Assembly (NCBI RefSeq): GCF_028688795.1
Contig: NZ_JAQTXM010000006.1
Span: forward strand, 1 to 64,000
Direction: 5' to 3'
Source: Rhodoferax sp.
GTDB taxonomy: Bacteria > Pseudomonadota > Gammaproteobacteria > Burkholderiales > Burkholderiaceae_C
Length of the DNA stretch: 64,000 bases
This document shows positions 8,418 to 17,224 of the stretch, in pieces (position 1 is the first letter of the stretch; the number at the start of each line of letters is the position of its first letter). The translations under genes and the position numbers were made by a program. The notes beneath the pieces were generated by a model that was not told where the DNA came from, searched no databases, and saw only the letters and a program-made list of their open reading frames with translations.

Positions 8418-9352
8418 TTTTGGTTTTTCACCAGCCGATTGAATTCGGCCATGAACGTCATGACGACCTCAAAGTCCGAGTCACTGGCGCTGACAAAACG
8501 CGTGGTGTCAATGCCTTTCAAGAGCTGTTGCCCTGGGGCAGAGTCTTGCAGAGTAATGAGCACCCGCTTGACTTGCGCCACCACCTCAGGCGGCACATCG
8601 TTGCGTGCAACGATGGCGTTTTGAATCAGGGTGGGCGTTTGCCAGATCACTTTCAGGTCAGCCGCTTCAACCGGGTTGGACTTCTCAAATGCCTGCCACG
8701 CCGTCGGCCAGGTGGCGCTGATGTCGCTCTGATGCAAATAGGCGTTCATGATGGACGAGTTGTGCGTGCCGACGTACTTGTTGGTAATGTCGGTGGCCAC
8801 GTTGATGCCATTTTTTTGCAAGTAGAGCTGCGGCATCATGGCCGCCGCCAAGGCCGTGGGCGCGGGGTATGCCACCACTTTGCCACGCAAGTCGGCAGGG
8901 GTTTGGATGGGGCTGTCTTTGCGCACAATGAAGACCCCGCGAAACAGCTCGTCGTTGCCCATTTTTGCAATCACGTGATAACCCCAATCGCGTGACAGGG
9001 CCGCGTGGTAGGGGTTGGGCAATGAAAAGTGCGATTTGCCCACGCGAAGTTTGCGCTCATAGTCGGCGTAGTCGCTAGAGGTCTCAAGGTCAAACGAGGT
9101 GCCGGGCAACTGGGTTTCCAGGTAAGCCATCAAAGGCTCAAATTTTTGATGCAACAGCTGCGGGTTTTGCAACGGATGCACGGCAAAAATATAGCGTGTG
9201 GTCGGGTCGGTCACCGCGGGCTTGTTGGTGTACTGCGGTGCGGGGGTGGTCTCTTCACGGCTACAGCCTGCCAAGCCCAAAAGGCACACGACAGCCAAGC
9301 CAAGCAAATACCGAATGGCTGGACGCTGTGGGCACTTGAGTAACTCAAACAT
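8414..9352 (-). CDS. PhnD-like periplasmic substrate-binding lipoprotein
   Basis: A 312-residue protein of the phosphate/phosphonate ABC-transporter binding-protein family (PhnD type). The N-terminus has a hydrophobic stretch ending in the lipobox LAGC, so it should be a lipoprotein. YIFAVHPLQNPQLLHQKFEPL and KVVAYPAPTALAAAMMPQ are typical of the family. No permease or ATPase gene is near. Instead the next gene, overlapping by 4 nt, is a membrane GGDEF-EAL protein, so a ligand-sensing role rather than transport is the better inference. Confidence 0.88.
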   Translation of the reverse strand: MFELLKCPQRPAIRYLLGLAVVCLLGLAGCSREETTPAPQYTNKPAVTDPTTRYIFAVHPLQNPQLLHQKFEPLMAYLETQLPGTSFDLETSSDYADYERKLRVGKSHFSLPNPYHAALSRDWGYHVIAKMGNDELFRGVFIVRKDSPIQTPADLRGKVVAYPAPTALAAAMMPQLYLQKNGINVATDITNKYVGTHNSSIMNAYLHQSDISATWPTAWQAFEKSNPVEAADLKVIWQTPTLIQNAIVARNDVPPEVVAQVKRVLITLQDSAPGQQLLKGIDTTRFVSASDSDFEVVMTFMAEFNRLVKNQK

Positions 9353-9431
9353 CGCGTTCCCTCAGGTTAACTTTCATGGCCCGCATGGCCTTGAAATTTG
9401 ACTTGTAGCGCCGCTGCCAGGTGTTCAACTT

Positions 9432-10658
9432 TTATTTGCATTCACTTCCCCCTGCCCCTTTCGGTGAATCTGCTTGGTCGACACACGCTTCTTGAAGCTT
9501 CTGCTCCAAAAACCGCACAATGTCCTCGCTCTTGGGTAATTCCAACTGGTACTTTGACACGAACAGTTGGTTGTCCATGCCCGCCAGCGCAAACTTGGCC
9601 AGGGAATGCTTTTTATGCGTACACAACAGGATGCCAATGGGTGGGTTGTCCCCCTCTGACATCATCTCTTGTTTGTACCAACTCACATAAGTATTGAGTT
9701 GGCCGATGTTCTCATGGCTGAACTCGGCCAGTTTCAACTCCACCAGGACGTGGCATTTCAGGATGCGGTGGTAAAAAACCAAGTCAACAAAGTAATACTC
9801 ATCGCCAATCAAAATCCGCTTTTGACGGGCCTCAAAGCAAAACCCATGGCCCAACTCAAGCAAGAAATCTTCAATTTTGCCAATCAGTTGCCCCTCCAGA
9901 TGTGATTCATTCATCACCTCCTGAGGGGTCAGACCCAAAAATTCAAACACGTACGGATCACGCACAGTCATCGCAAGCGATGCCTTTTGTGCGCTCAACT
10001 GGACGAGGCCGGACAGCTTCTTCTTGTCTATCGAAAGACCGCAACGCTCGTAGTAAAGGCTATGGATTTGCCGTTTAAGCTCCCGCACTGACCAGTTGCC
10101 TTGAATGCACTCCACCTCAAAAAAAGTCCGTTTGTCGACGTCCTGCAAATTGATGAGCTCCACTATATGAGTGAAGGACAGTCGCGAAACCAATGTTTTG
10201 CCGTCTATCCTGAAGGATGGAGTCGGCTCCACAGTTGACAACGGAGCTGCATCGCCAACGGCTTGCCCTTCTAAACCCACACCCTGCAGCCCAAAGGATA
10301 GCCATTGTGGAGCCGCCGCCTCCACAATTTGGGGATAGGTCAGGTAGAACTGGCGATACCGATAAATCTCGCGACGGTCACAACGCGAAATACCCAACCG
10401 GGTCAGGCTATCGGACAGCCGATCCATCAACTTGTCGCCATACTCAGCCCGGTCAACACCACGACGCTCATACGCCTCAACGTAAAGGCCAATCATCCAA
10501 TTACGCAAGGTCAAGCTGGCATTGACCGCCCGGCTCGCCTGAACTGTCAACTCCTCATGCACTTGCTGAATACGACCCACCAGCGAGCTGAAATTCAGAT
10601 CAAACTCCCCAGGCGAAAGACCCGCTTTGACAATCTTGCGGGGGCGCTTTTCGTCCAT
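9432..10658 (-). CDS. DUF1016 / YhcG-type PD-(D/E)xK nuclease-domain protein
   Basis: A 408-residue protein of the DUF1016 (YhcG) family: N-terminal helical DUF1016_N region (about 20-180; ISRCDRREIYRYRQFY) and a C-terminal PD-(D/E)xK fold with FVDLVFYHR followed by HVLVELKL, giving the D...ExK catalytic set. Members occur in mobile or defence settings; the biological role is not established here. ATG 10658 has GGAG 8 nt upstream and lies 2 nt after the stop of the diguanylate cyclase gene; an in-frame TTG (10664) is less likely. It is an odd partner for tryptophan and c-di-GMP genes and is a candidate acquisition. Confidence 0.88.
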   Translation of the reverse strand: MDEKRPRKIVKAGLSPGEFDLNFSSLVGRIQQVHEELTVQASRAVNASLTLRNWMIGLYVEAYERRGVDRAEYGDKLMDRLSDSLTRLGISRCDRREIYRYRQFYLTYPQIVEAAAPQWLSFGLQGVGLEGQAVGDAAPLSTVEPTPSFRIDGKTLVSRLSFTHIVELINLQDVDKRTFFEVECIQGNWSVRELKRQIHSLYYERCGLSIDKKKLSGLVQLSAQKASLAMTVRDPYVFEFLGLTPQEVMNESHLEGQLIGKIEDFLLELGHGFCFEARQKRILIGDEYYFVDLVFYHRILKCHVLVELKLAEFSHENIGQLNTYVSWYKQEMMSEGDNPPIGILLCTHKKHSLAKFALAGMDNQLFVSKYQLELPKSEDIVRFLEQKLQEACVDQADSPKGAGGSECK

Positions 10659-10660
10659 GG

Positions 10661-12907
10661 TCAAGGCTCCATCCGCACGGCCACGGGCTGATCCAGCGCC
10701 GGGTCATACACCACATATTGGTCGCGCCCAGCAGACTTGGCGGCGTACATGGCCACGTCGGCGTGGTGCGACAGCGTGGCCTCGTCCTGCCCGTGCTCGG
10801 GGTACATGGCGATGCCGGCGCTGCTTGAAATGTGCACGCTTTGACCACTCATCAAGCGAAAAGGCTCCAGCAGCACGGCATGGATTTTTTCAGCCACCTG
10901 CATCGCATCCAGCGACTGGCGAATGCCATCGAGCAGCACCACAAACTCATCCCCACCGACGCGTGCCACGGTGTCGGACTCGCGCACGCAGGTGCGCAAG
11001 CGGTGCGCCACCGATTGCAGCAGCAGGTCGCCCGCAGCATGACCATAACGGTCATTCACTGGCTTGAACTTGTCCAGATCAACAAAGATCAGCGCCAAAT
11101 GGCCCTTGTCGCGCTTGGCGTGGGTCACCGCATGCACCAGGCGGTCGGTTAGCAGGCGGCGATTGGGCAGGTTGGTGAGCGGGTCAAAAAAGGCCAGGCG
11201 CTTGACTTCGTCCTCGGCCGCTTTTCGCAAGGTGATGTCGGTATGTGTCGCCACGTAATGCGTGATGAGCCCGGCCTCGTCGCACACCGCCGTGATGCAC
11301 TGCCAGCACGGGAACTCCTCGCCACCTTTGCGGGTGTTCCATATCTCGCCCTGCCAACTGTGATGCTCTTGCAGTTCAGCCCACATGGTGGCGTAAAAAT
11401 CGCCCTCATGACGCCCTGATTTGAACAGCCGTGGGTTGTTTCCAACAACCTCACTGGCGGCATAACCAAACAACGCGGTAAACGCCTGGTTGACGCGCAA
11501 TATCTCTACCTGAGCATTGGTCACAAACATGCTTTCATGCGACTCAAACGCGGCTGCCGCCACGCGCAGTTCGGCCTCTTCCAGCTTGCGCGCGGTCACA
11601 TCCTCTGTGGCGCCAATCAAGCGGCGTGGCACACCGTGGTCATCCGTGTACAAGGCCGCACGATTGCGCATGAACCTCACCTGCCCGTCTGGGCGACGAA
11701 TCTGAAACGTCATTTTGAAGGGTTGATCTTGCTTGATGGCAACCCGTGTGGCCTCGCGCATGCGCTGCAGGTCTTGCGGGCTCAGCAGCCCAATCCACTC
11801 GTCATTGCGCGCGCCAGCATTTTTCGGATTCAAGCCAAACAGGGTGAACATCGCGTCATCCCACTGGTAGTGCTTGGTCACCAGGTCAAACTCCCAAATG
11901 CCCACACCACTGGCTTCGGTTGCCAATTTGAGCCGCTTTGCGGTGACGATTTTTTGCGCCCGATGGCGCTGAAATACCGACAGACCAAACACACTCAAGA
12001 GCACAAACAGCAGATAACCCACGACCTGCGCCAGCACCGCCTGCTGCCAGGACCGATACAACACGCTGAGGTCACGGTCCAACACCACCACCAGCGGCTT
12101 GCTCATGGCCAGCGCGACTGGGGCCAGTGTGCGGATAACCGCCAGCCGAGAAATTTTGCTGCCATCCAACACGCCGTTGAAATGACTCAAAGCCTGCTGG
12201 CTGCGCAAATGCTGGCTCAGCGAAGGTGGCGTGGCGGCCAGATCTTGCCCCGGTGCCTGGCCCGTGTAGGGCTGGCTAATGAAAATCTGGCCGTCACCAT
12301 GAACCAGCATGGCCCGCATGTCGTCACTGTAGCGCACCGAATTGAGCAAAATCTCAAAGTCGACAGGGTCAATGGCGGCCGACACCACGCCGGCAAACTG
12401 GCCCTTGTCATCGAGCAGCACCTTCGAAAAATTGATGACGTAATTGTTCAGCACAGACAGAAAGGGCTGGCTCACGTACAGGCGCTTCGGGTCAAGTGTC
12501 TTCAGTGGTGCCTGGACATAATCTCGATGGAAAAAATTCCGCCCCAGCAACTCTTCGCGACTTGAAAAAACCACGACACCTTGCGCATCCGTGACCAAAA
12601 ATGTGCGCACCGATGACACCGCTGCAGCCATGTTTTCCAGGGTTTGCCGCCCCTCAATGTGCCCCACCGGGTTACTCTGCCAATAAGGCAAAACCCGCTG
12701 CACGGCCAACAGGCTTTGGTTGATGGCGTTAAGTTGGCGCGTCAGGTTGTCTTCGATCACGCGGGTCTGGGTGATCAGCCGGTCAAGCTCTTGAGCCTCC
12801 AGGCGGTCACGATCGCGCGACAGACCCAAGCCCAAAAGCGCACCCAAGACCAACAGCACTGCCGCCAGCAGCAGCCACAAGCGCCGGCGCAGCACAAGAC
12901 TTTTCAC
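10661..12907 (-). CDS. Diguanylate cyclase with dCache sensor and two PAS domains
   Basis: A 748-residue membrane protein: short cytoplasmic RRR start, membrane segment (about 10-28), periplasmic double-Cache region (about 35-280), second segment (about 290-312), PAS-PAC twice (about 325-450 and 455-580) and a C-terminal GGDEF at 651-655. The inhibitory RxxD site (RESD) is present five residues before GGDEF, and there is no EAL. It starts with GTG, which overlaps the trpE TGA (GTGA), so its translation is coupled to trpE. Confidence 0.93.
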   Translation of the reverse strand: MKSLVLRRRLWLLLAAVLLVLGALLGLGLSRDRDRLEAQELDRLITQTRVIEDNLTRQLNAINQSLLAVQRVLPYWQSNPVGHIEGRQTLENMAAAVSSVRTFLVTDAQGVVVFSSREELLGRNFFHRDYVQAPLKTLDPKRLYVSQPFLSVLNNYVINFSKVLLDDKGQFAGVVSAAIDPVDFEILLNSVRYSDDMRAMLVHGDGQIFISQPYTGQAPGQDLAATPPSLSQHLRSQQALSHFNGVLDGSKISRLAVIRTLAPVALAMSKPLVVVLDRDLSVLYRSWQQAVLAQVVGYLLFVLLSVFGLSVFQRHRAQKIVTAKRLKLATEASGVGIWEFDLVTKHYQWDDAMFTLFGLNPKNAGARNDEWIGLLSPQDLQRMREATRVAIKQDQPFKMTFQIRRPDGQVRFMRNRAALYTDDHGVPRRLIGATEDVTARKLEEAELRVAAAAFESHESMFVTNAQVEILRVNQAFTALFGYAASEVVGNNPRLFKSGRHEGDFYATMWAELQEHHSWQGEIWNTRKGGEEFPCWQCITAVCDEAGLITHYVATHTDITLRKAAEDEVKRLAFFDPLTNLPNRRLLTDRLVHAVTHAKRDKGHLALIFVDLDKFKPVNDRYGHAAGDLLLQSVAHRLRTCVRESDTVARVGGDEFVVLLDGIRQSLDAMQVAEKIHAVLLEPFRLMSGQSVHISSSAGIAMYPEHGQDEATLSHHADVAMYAAKSAGRDQYVVYDPALDQPVAVRMEP

Positions 12908-14427
12908 TCCAAGCCTTCTTCAACCAGCTCGGCCGCCCGCAGCAGCGCACGCGCCTTGTGCTCAGTCTCGCGCCACTCCAGCTCGGGCACGCTGTCGGCC
13001 ACCACACCAGCGGCCGCCTGCACGTAAAGCATCTGTTCCTTGATGATGCCGGTGCGAATGGCAATGGCCACATCCATGTCGCCGGCGTAACTCAGGTAGC
13101 CACAAGCGCCGCCGTACAGACCGCGTTTGGTGGGCTCCAGCTGGTCGATCAACTCCATGGCGTGTACCTTCGGCGCACCAGTGAGCGTACCAGCCGGGAA
13201 CGTGGCCTTGAGCACATCCATGCTGGTCATGCCGTCCAGCAAGACGCCTTCGACATTGCTCACGATGTGCATCACATGGCTGTAACGCTCCACGCAAAAG
13301 GCGTCGGTAACCTTGACGCTGCCAGTTTCTGCAATGCGGCCAATGTCGTTGCGTGCCAGGTCAATCAGCATCACGTGTTCGGCGCGTTCTTTGGGGTCGT
13401 TGATCAGCTCGACTTCAGCGGCCTTGTCCAGTTCAGGCGTGGCGCCACGAGGGCGCGTGCCGGCCAGCGGGCGAATGGTGATTTTTTGCACCAACTGCCC
13501 GTCTTGCGTGACTTGCTCCTGACGCACCAGAATTTCAGGCGACGCCCCCACCACATGAAAGTCAGCGCCGTCGGCCGTGGCGCCGCTGAAGTTGTAGTAA
13601 TACATGTAAGGGCTGGGGTTGAGCGAACGCAGTGCCCGGTACAGGCTCAGGGGTGACTGGGTATAGCGCTTTTTGATGCGCTGACCCACCTGCACCTGCA
13701 TGAAGTCGCCACCGGCAATCAGTTCTTTGGCACGCTCCACGGCGGCAATGTAGTCGGCCTTGGCAAAGTCGCGCACAACCTCAAACCCTGCACTGGGCGA
13801 CACCTGCGGTGCGTGCACCGGCTGGTTCAGCTGGGCCTTGAGTTGTGCCAGCCGCTCGGTGGCGCACTGGTAAGCCTGTGGTTGGGCCGGGTCGGCATAG
13901 ACCATCAAATAAAGCTTGCCCGACAGGTTGTCGATGACCGCCAGCTCCTCACATTGCAGCAGCAAGATGTCGGGGCAGCCCAACTCATCGGGCGGACAGG
14001 TGGCTTGCAGTTTTTTCTCGATATAACGCACCGCGTCGTAGCCAAAATAGCCCGCCAGGCCGCCACAAAAACGCGGCATACCGGGCTGCAAGGCCACCTT
14101 GAAGCGTTGTTGGTAGTCGGCAATAAAGTCCAGCGGGTTGGCGCTAGAGGTTTCCACCACCACACCATCGGTGACCACCTCGGTGCGGGCCTGGTCGCCA
14201 AAACCACTGGCGCGCAACAAGGTGCGGGCCGGCAGCCCAATGAAGCTGTAGCGCCCAAAGCGTTCACCGCCCACCACCGATTCAAGCAAGAAACTAAAGG
14301 GGGCACTGTTGGCCAGCTTCAGATAGAGGGAGAGCGGCGTTTCCAGGTCGGCAAAGGCCTGTGCCACCACGGGAATGCGGTTAAAACCCTGTTGGGTCAG
14401 GACGTTGAATTCGGCTTCAGAGATCAC
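12904..14427 (-). CDS. trpE: Anthranilate synthase component I
   Basis: A 507-residue chorismate-using enzyme making anthranilate, first step of the tryptophan branch. The feedback-site LLES motif is in [19 protein letters not shown]. The catalytic core shows [35 protein letters not shown] and [20 protein letters not shown] take GTG 14427 ([14 protein letters not shown]) as start because family members begin there; the in-frame extension to 14511 looks non-coding. First gene of the minus-strand trp cluster. Confidence 0.94.
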   Translation of the reverse strand: MISEAEFNVLTQQGFNRIPVVAQAFADLETPLSLYLKLANSAPFSFLLESVVGGERFGRYSFIGLPARTLLRASGFGDQARTEVVTDGVVVETSSANPLDFIADYQQRFKVALQPGMPRFCGGLAGYFGYDAVRYIEKKLQATCPPDELGCPDILLLQCEELAVIDNLSGKLYLMVYADPAQPQAYQCATERLAQLKAQLNQPVHAPQVSPSAGFEVVRDFAKADYIAAVERAKELIAGGDFMQVQVGQRIKKRYTQSPLSLYRALRSLNPSPYMYYYNFSGATADGADFHVVGASPEILVRQEQVTQDGQLVQKITIRPLAGTRPRGATPELDKAAEVELINDPKERAEHVMLIDLARNDIGRIAETGSVKVTDAFCVERYSHVMHIVSNVEGVLLDGMTSMDVLKATFPAGTLTGAPKVHAMELIDQLEPTKRGLYGGACGYLSYAGDMDVAIAIRTGIIKEQMLYVQAAAGVVADSVPELEWRETEHKARALLRAAELVEEGLE

Positions 14428-14725
14428 AACTGTCTTTCGTTGGGGGAACTCGGTGGGGCATTCAGGCGGCCCACACACAAAGAATTCATTTTGCCCCAAG
14501 ACGCACCGCAACCACCAACCCGTTTCGCCACCCCGCTTCCTGAATCTGCAGCGATGCCGGACGAGCCCTTCGTGGCACCCGAATTCCTGCCACTTTGATG
14601 GGCACCTGACCGAGATCCCAAACAGCAGATCAAAGGCTCAAAGCGTTGTGGTTACGGGCCAAAAGCAGCGTGAAATCGGTCTTAATGATGACAACCCCAT
14701 CACAAAACGAAGCTGCGAGCCCGCC
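14428..14725. other. Divergent intergenic region between trpE and the first chemoreceptor gene
   Basis: About 300 bp that should hold the trpE promoter (minus) and the receptor promoter (plus). I find no short Trp-rich leader peptide and no attenuator hairpin ahead of trpE. I also see no convincing sigma-70 or sigma-28 boxes, so the regulatory sites cannot be placed by eye. Confidence 0.5.
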
Positions 14726-16519
14726 ATGAATCAACTGAAAGTTTCAACCCGACTGGCGATCGCGTTCAGCGTCATCGTGCTGATCACCCTGCTGTCCAGC
14801 GCCTTGGCATTATTTGAACTCAAGAGCATCCAAAACAACCTGGACGAAGTTGTCAACAGCAACAACGCGAAAGTTGCCATCAACACCAACATGGCGGAGT
14901 CGGTCCACATCGTGTCGCGTGTCATGCGCAGCGTGGTACTGCTGACCGACAACGCTGAAAAAGCGACGGAGAAAAAGAAAATCGACGACGAGCGCCTTCG
15001 CTACGACAAGGCCCGTGCAGCGATGGACAAATTCCCCGCCGGTGAGCAGGGCAAAAGCAAACGTGACGCCATTGATGCTGCGGCCGCCAAAGCCCGCCCG
15101 CTGAACACGCAGGTGATTGAACTGGGGCTAGCGGGTAAAACGCAAGAGGCTACCACCTTGCTGATGGCACAAGCAGCGCCCGCCACCACGGCCTGGCTGG
15201 CCACCATTGACGACAACATCATGCGGCAGGAAACGCTCAACACCCAGCAATACGATGCGTCAACCAGCAGCTACGTCAACGGACGAAACGTCTTGATCGG
15301 CTTTGCCTTGCTGAGTTTGCTGGTCGGGTTCGGGTTGGCTGTTCTGGTGACGCGCAGCATCGTCCAGCAGCTTGGCGGCGAACCTGCCGAGGTGTCCAAG
15401 CTGGCCAACGCCATTGCCAACTCAGATTTGAGCAACGCCATTAAGGTGGCTAGTGGCGACAACACCAGCGTGGTGGCTGCCATGGCCCGCATGCAAGACA
15501 ACTTGTTGGGGGTGGTCAGCCATGTGCGCCAAGGCTCAGAATCAGTAGCGACTGCCAGCGCCGAAATCGCCCAAGGCAACCAAGACCTGAGCGACCGCAC
15601 CGAAAGCCAAGCCAGCGCCTTGGAGCAAACTGCCGCCAGCATGGAAGAACTTAGCTCGACCGTGAAACAAAACGCCGACAACGCCCGCCAGGCCAACCAA
15701 CTTGCCATGAGCGCCAGCAGCGTGGCCATCCAGGGCGGCGAAGTGGTAGCCCAGGTGGTTGACACCATGAAAGGCATCAATGAGGCTAGCCGCAAGATCA
15801 GCGACATCATCAGTGTGATTGACGGCATTGCGTTCCAGACCAACATTCTGGCGCTGAACGCTGCCGTAGAAGCCGCCCGCGCCGGCGAACAGGGCCGTGG
15901 CTTTGCGGTGGTGGCCAGCGAGGTGCGCAGCTTGGCCGGGCGCAGCGCCGAAGCCGCCAAGGAAATCAAGACCCTGATCAACGCCAGTGTCGAGCGCGTG
16001 GAGCAGGGCACCACGCTGGTCGATCAGGCTGGCAGCACCATGCAGGAAGTGGTCAGCAGCATTCGCCGCGTGACCGACATCATGGGCGAGATCAGCGCGG
16101 CCAGCAACGAGCAAAGCCAGGGTGTCAGCCAGGTCGGTGAAGCGGTGACACAAATGGACCAGGTGACGCAGCAAAACGCTGCCTTGGTGGAAGAAATGGC
16201 CGCAGCAGCAGGAAGCCTCAGGTCACAAGCGCAAGACCTGGTGCAAACCGTGGCAGTGTTCAAACTCGGCGCAGGTGATGCCACCCACATGGTCGTGCCC
16301 ACCGCCGCCGTGCGCTCCCACCCGCCCAAAGTCAGCAACTTCAAGGGTGCTGACCGACGAGCCGTTGGCACGCCCAAAGGTGCAGCAGCGCGTGGCCAAG
16401 CCGCACCCAGCAGACCAGCACCGACCAAATCAGCCGCCCCGGCACCGCTGGCCGCCCCTGCGCCCAAGCCGGCAGCCCAGGCCAGTGGCAACAGTGATGG
16501 GGATTGGGAAACGTTTTAA
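14726..16519 (+). CDS. Methyl-accepting chemotaxis protein, 4HB sensor, with CheR/CheB tether
   Basis: A 597-residue transmembrane chemoreceptor: membrane segment (about 12-32), four-helix-bundle-type periplasmic domain (33-190), second segment (about 190-212, ending near [10 protein letters not shown]), HAMP, then the methyl-accepting coiled coil with the hairpin-tip sequence [20 protein letters not shown]. The C-terminus is a long Pro/Ala-rich flexible tail ending DWETF, the pentapeptide that docks CheR and CheB in high-abundance receptors. Start ATG 14726 ([10 protein letters not shown]) begins the basic/hydrophobic signal; upstream in-frame sequence is non-coding. The ligand is unknown. 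Confidence 0.95.
   Translation: MNQLKVSTRLAIAFSVIVLITLLSSALALFELKSIQNNLDEVVNSNNAKVAINTNMAESVHIVSRVMRSVVLLTDNAEKATEKKKIDDERLRYDKARAAMDKFPAGEQGKSKRDAIDAAAAKARPLNTQVIELGLAGKTQEATTLLMAQAAPATTAWLATIDDNIMRQETLNTQQYDASTSSYVNGRNVLIGFALLSLLVGFGLAVLVTRSIVQQLGGEPAEVSKLANAIANSDLSNAIKVASGDNTSVVAAMARMQDNLLGVVSHVRQGSESVATASAEIAQGNQDLSDRTESQASALEQTAASMEELSSTVKQNADNARQANQLAMSASSVAIQGGEVVAQVVDTMKGINEASRKISDIISVIDGIAFQTNILALNAAVEAARAGEQGRGFAVVASEVRSLAGRSAEAAKEIKTLINASVERVEQGTTLVDQAGSTMQEVVSSIRRVTDIMGEISAASNEQSQGVSQVGEAVTQMDQVTQQNAALVEEMAAAAGSLRSQAQDLVQTVAVFKLGAGDATHMVVPTAAVRSHPPKVSNFKGADRRAVGTPKGAAARGQAAPSRPAPTKSAAPAPLAAPAPKPAAQASGNSDGDWETF
15514..16519 (+). repeat. 1,006-bp direct repeat, copy 1 (receptor signalling domain)
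   Basis: Collinear without gaps with 18001-19006, always offset by 2,487 bp. By eye the stretch from about 15,630 to 16,250 is essentially identical even at silent sites; the ends carry scattered differences. The two receptors' sensor domains are unrelated. Confidence 0.9.
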
Positions 16520-16530
16520 CGGCAGACGCC

Positions 16531-16580
16531 AAAGGCAAGTGGCACGGCTGAGCAGCCCCGTGAAAACCCTTGCCTTTTTT
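16531..16580 (+). terminator. Rho-independent terminator after the first chemoreceptor
   Basis: AAAGGCAAG (16531-16539) pairs with CTTGCCTTT (16569-16577), enclosing an inner CACGG/CCGTG stem, and the transcript ends in a six-T run. Confidence 0.75.
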
Positions 16581-16625
16581 GCTGAACAGCGGACAAAAAC
16601 ATCCGTATCATCGCACTGAGCCAAC

Positions 16626-16653
16626 TTCAGTTTGGCAAAAATGAACCGAAATC
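16626..16653 (+). promoter_or_regulatory. Possible sigma-28 (flagellar) promoter of the Cache protein gene
   Basis: TTCAGTTT at 16626-16633 and CCGAAAT at 16646-16652 with 12 nt between resemble the sigma-28 consensus (TAAAGTTT, 11 nt, GCCGATAA). It lies about 40 nt before the gene. A resemblance only. Confidence 0.35.
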
Positions 16654-16692
16654 AGGGGAGGCAGATCAGTTAATTCTTAGACAGGAGACTCC

Positions 16693-17148
16693 ATGAAACA
16701 GTCCTTTATTCTCTCAGCCCTGGTGTGCGCACTTACTGTTCCGTTTGCCGTTCAGGCCCAAACCAAAGCCACTGCGGCGGAGGCCACTGCCATGGTCAAA
16801 AAGGGTGTGGCGTTCATTAAGACCAATGGCAAAGACAAAGGTTTCGCCGAAATCAGCAACAAAGGCGGCCAATTCAATGACCGAGATTTGTATTTGACGG
16901 TTTACGGAATTGACGGCACGGTACTGGCGCACGGCGCCAACGGCAAAATGGTTGGCAAAAACCTGATTGACCTGAAAGACATTGATGGCAAAGAATTTGT
17001 AAAGGAACGTGTTGAACTTGCCAAGTCCAAAGGCACGTTCTGGCAAGACTACAAGTTCACCAACCCGGTCAGCAAAAAAATCGAACCCAAGAGCATGTAC
17101 TGCGAAAAGCTTGATGACGCGGTTGTGTGTGGCGGCATTTACAAATAG
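16693..17148 (+). CDS. Periplasmic single-Cache-domain protein
   Basis: A 151-residue secreted protein with a Sec signal peptide (cleavage after AVQA, about residue 22) and a single Cache fold. The family pattern TAAEATAMVKKGVAFIKTNG and DLYLTVYGIDGTVLAHG is clear. It has no membrane anchor or signalling domain. The gene sits between two receptor genes with its own AGGAG ribosome site and its own terminator. It could act as a soluble ligand-binding partner of a neighbouring receptor, which is inference. Confidence 0.88.
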   Translation: MKQSFILSALVCALTVPFAVQAQTKATAAEATAMVKKGVAFIKTNGKDKGFAEISNKGGQFNDRDLYLTVYGIDGTVLAHGANGKMVGKNLIDLKDIDGKEFVKERVELAKSKGTFWQDYKFTNPVSKKIEPKSMYCEKLDDAVVCGGIYK

Positions 17149-17171
17149 TTCCGCAACGCGTTCAAGAGACT

Positions 17172-17214
17172 GGCGGGGTGGATTTTGACACCCTGCCTAT
17201 ATTTTCTTTTTTTT
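17172..17214 (+). terminator. Rho-independent terminator after the Cache protein gene
   Basis: GGCGGGGTG (17172-17180) pairs with CACCCTGCC (17189-17197) around an 8-nt loop, followed by a T-rich run to 17214. Confidence 0.75.
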
Positions 17215-17224
17215 GAGAAATGCC

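Noticed and set aside
14428-14725. Tryptophan attenuator ahead of trpE
   Set aside because: No short leader with consecutive Trp codons and no terminator/antiterminator hairpin could be found.
15271-16014. Long antisense frames across the chemoreceptor signalling domains, repeated at 17581-18501 and 21268-22122
   Set aside because: They recur because the sense sequence is repeated; the translations are low-complexity and unlike any protein.
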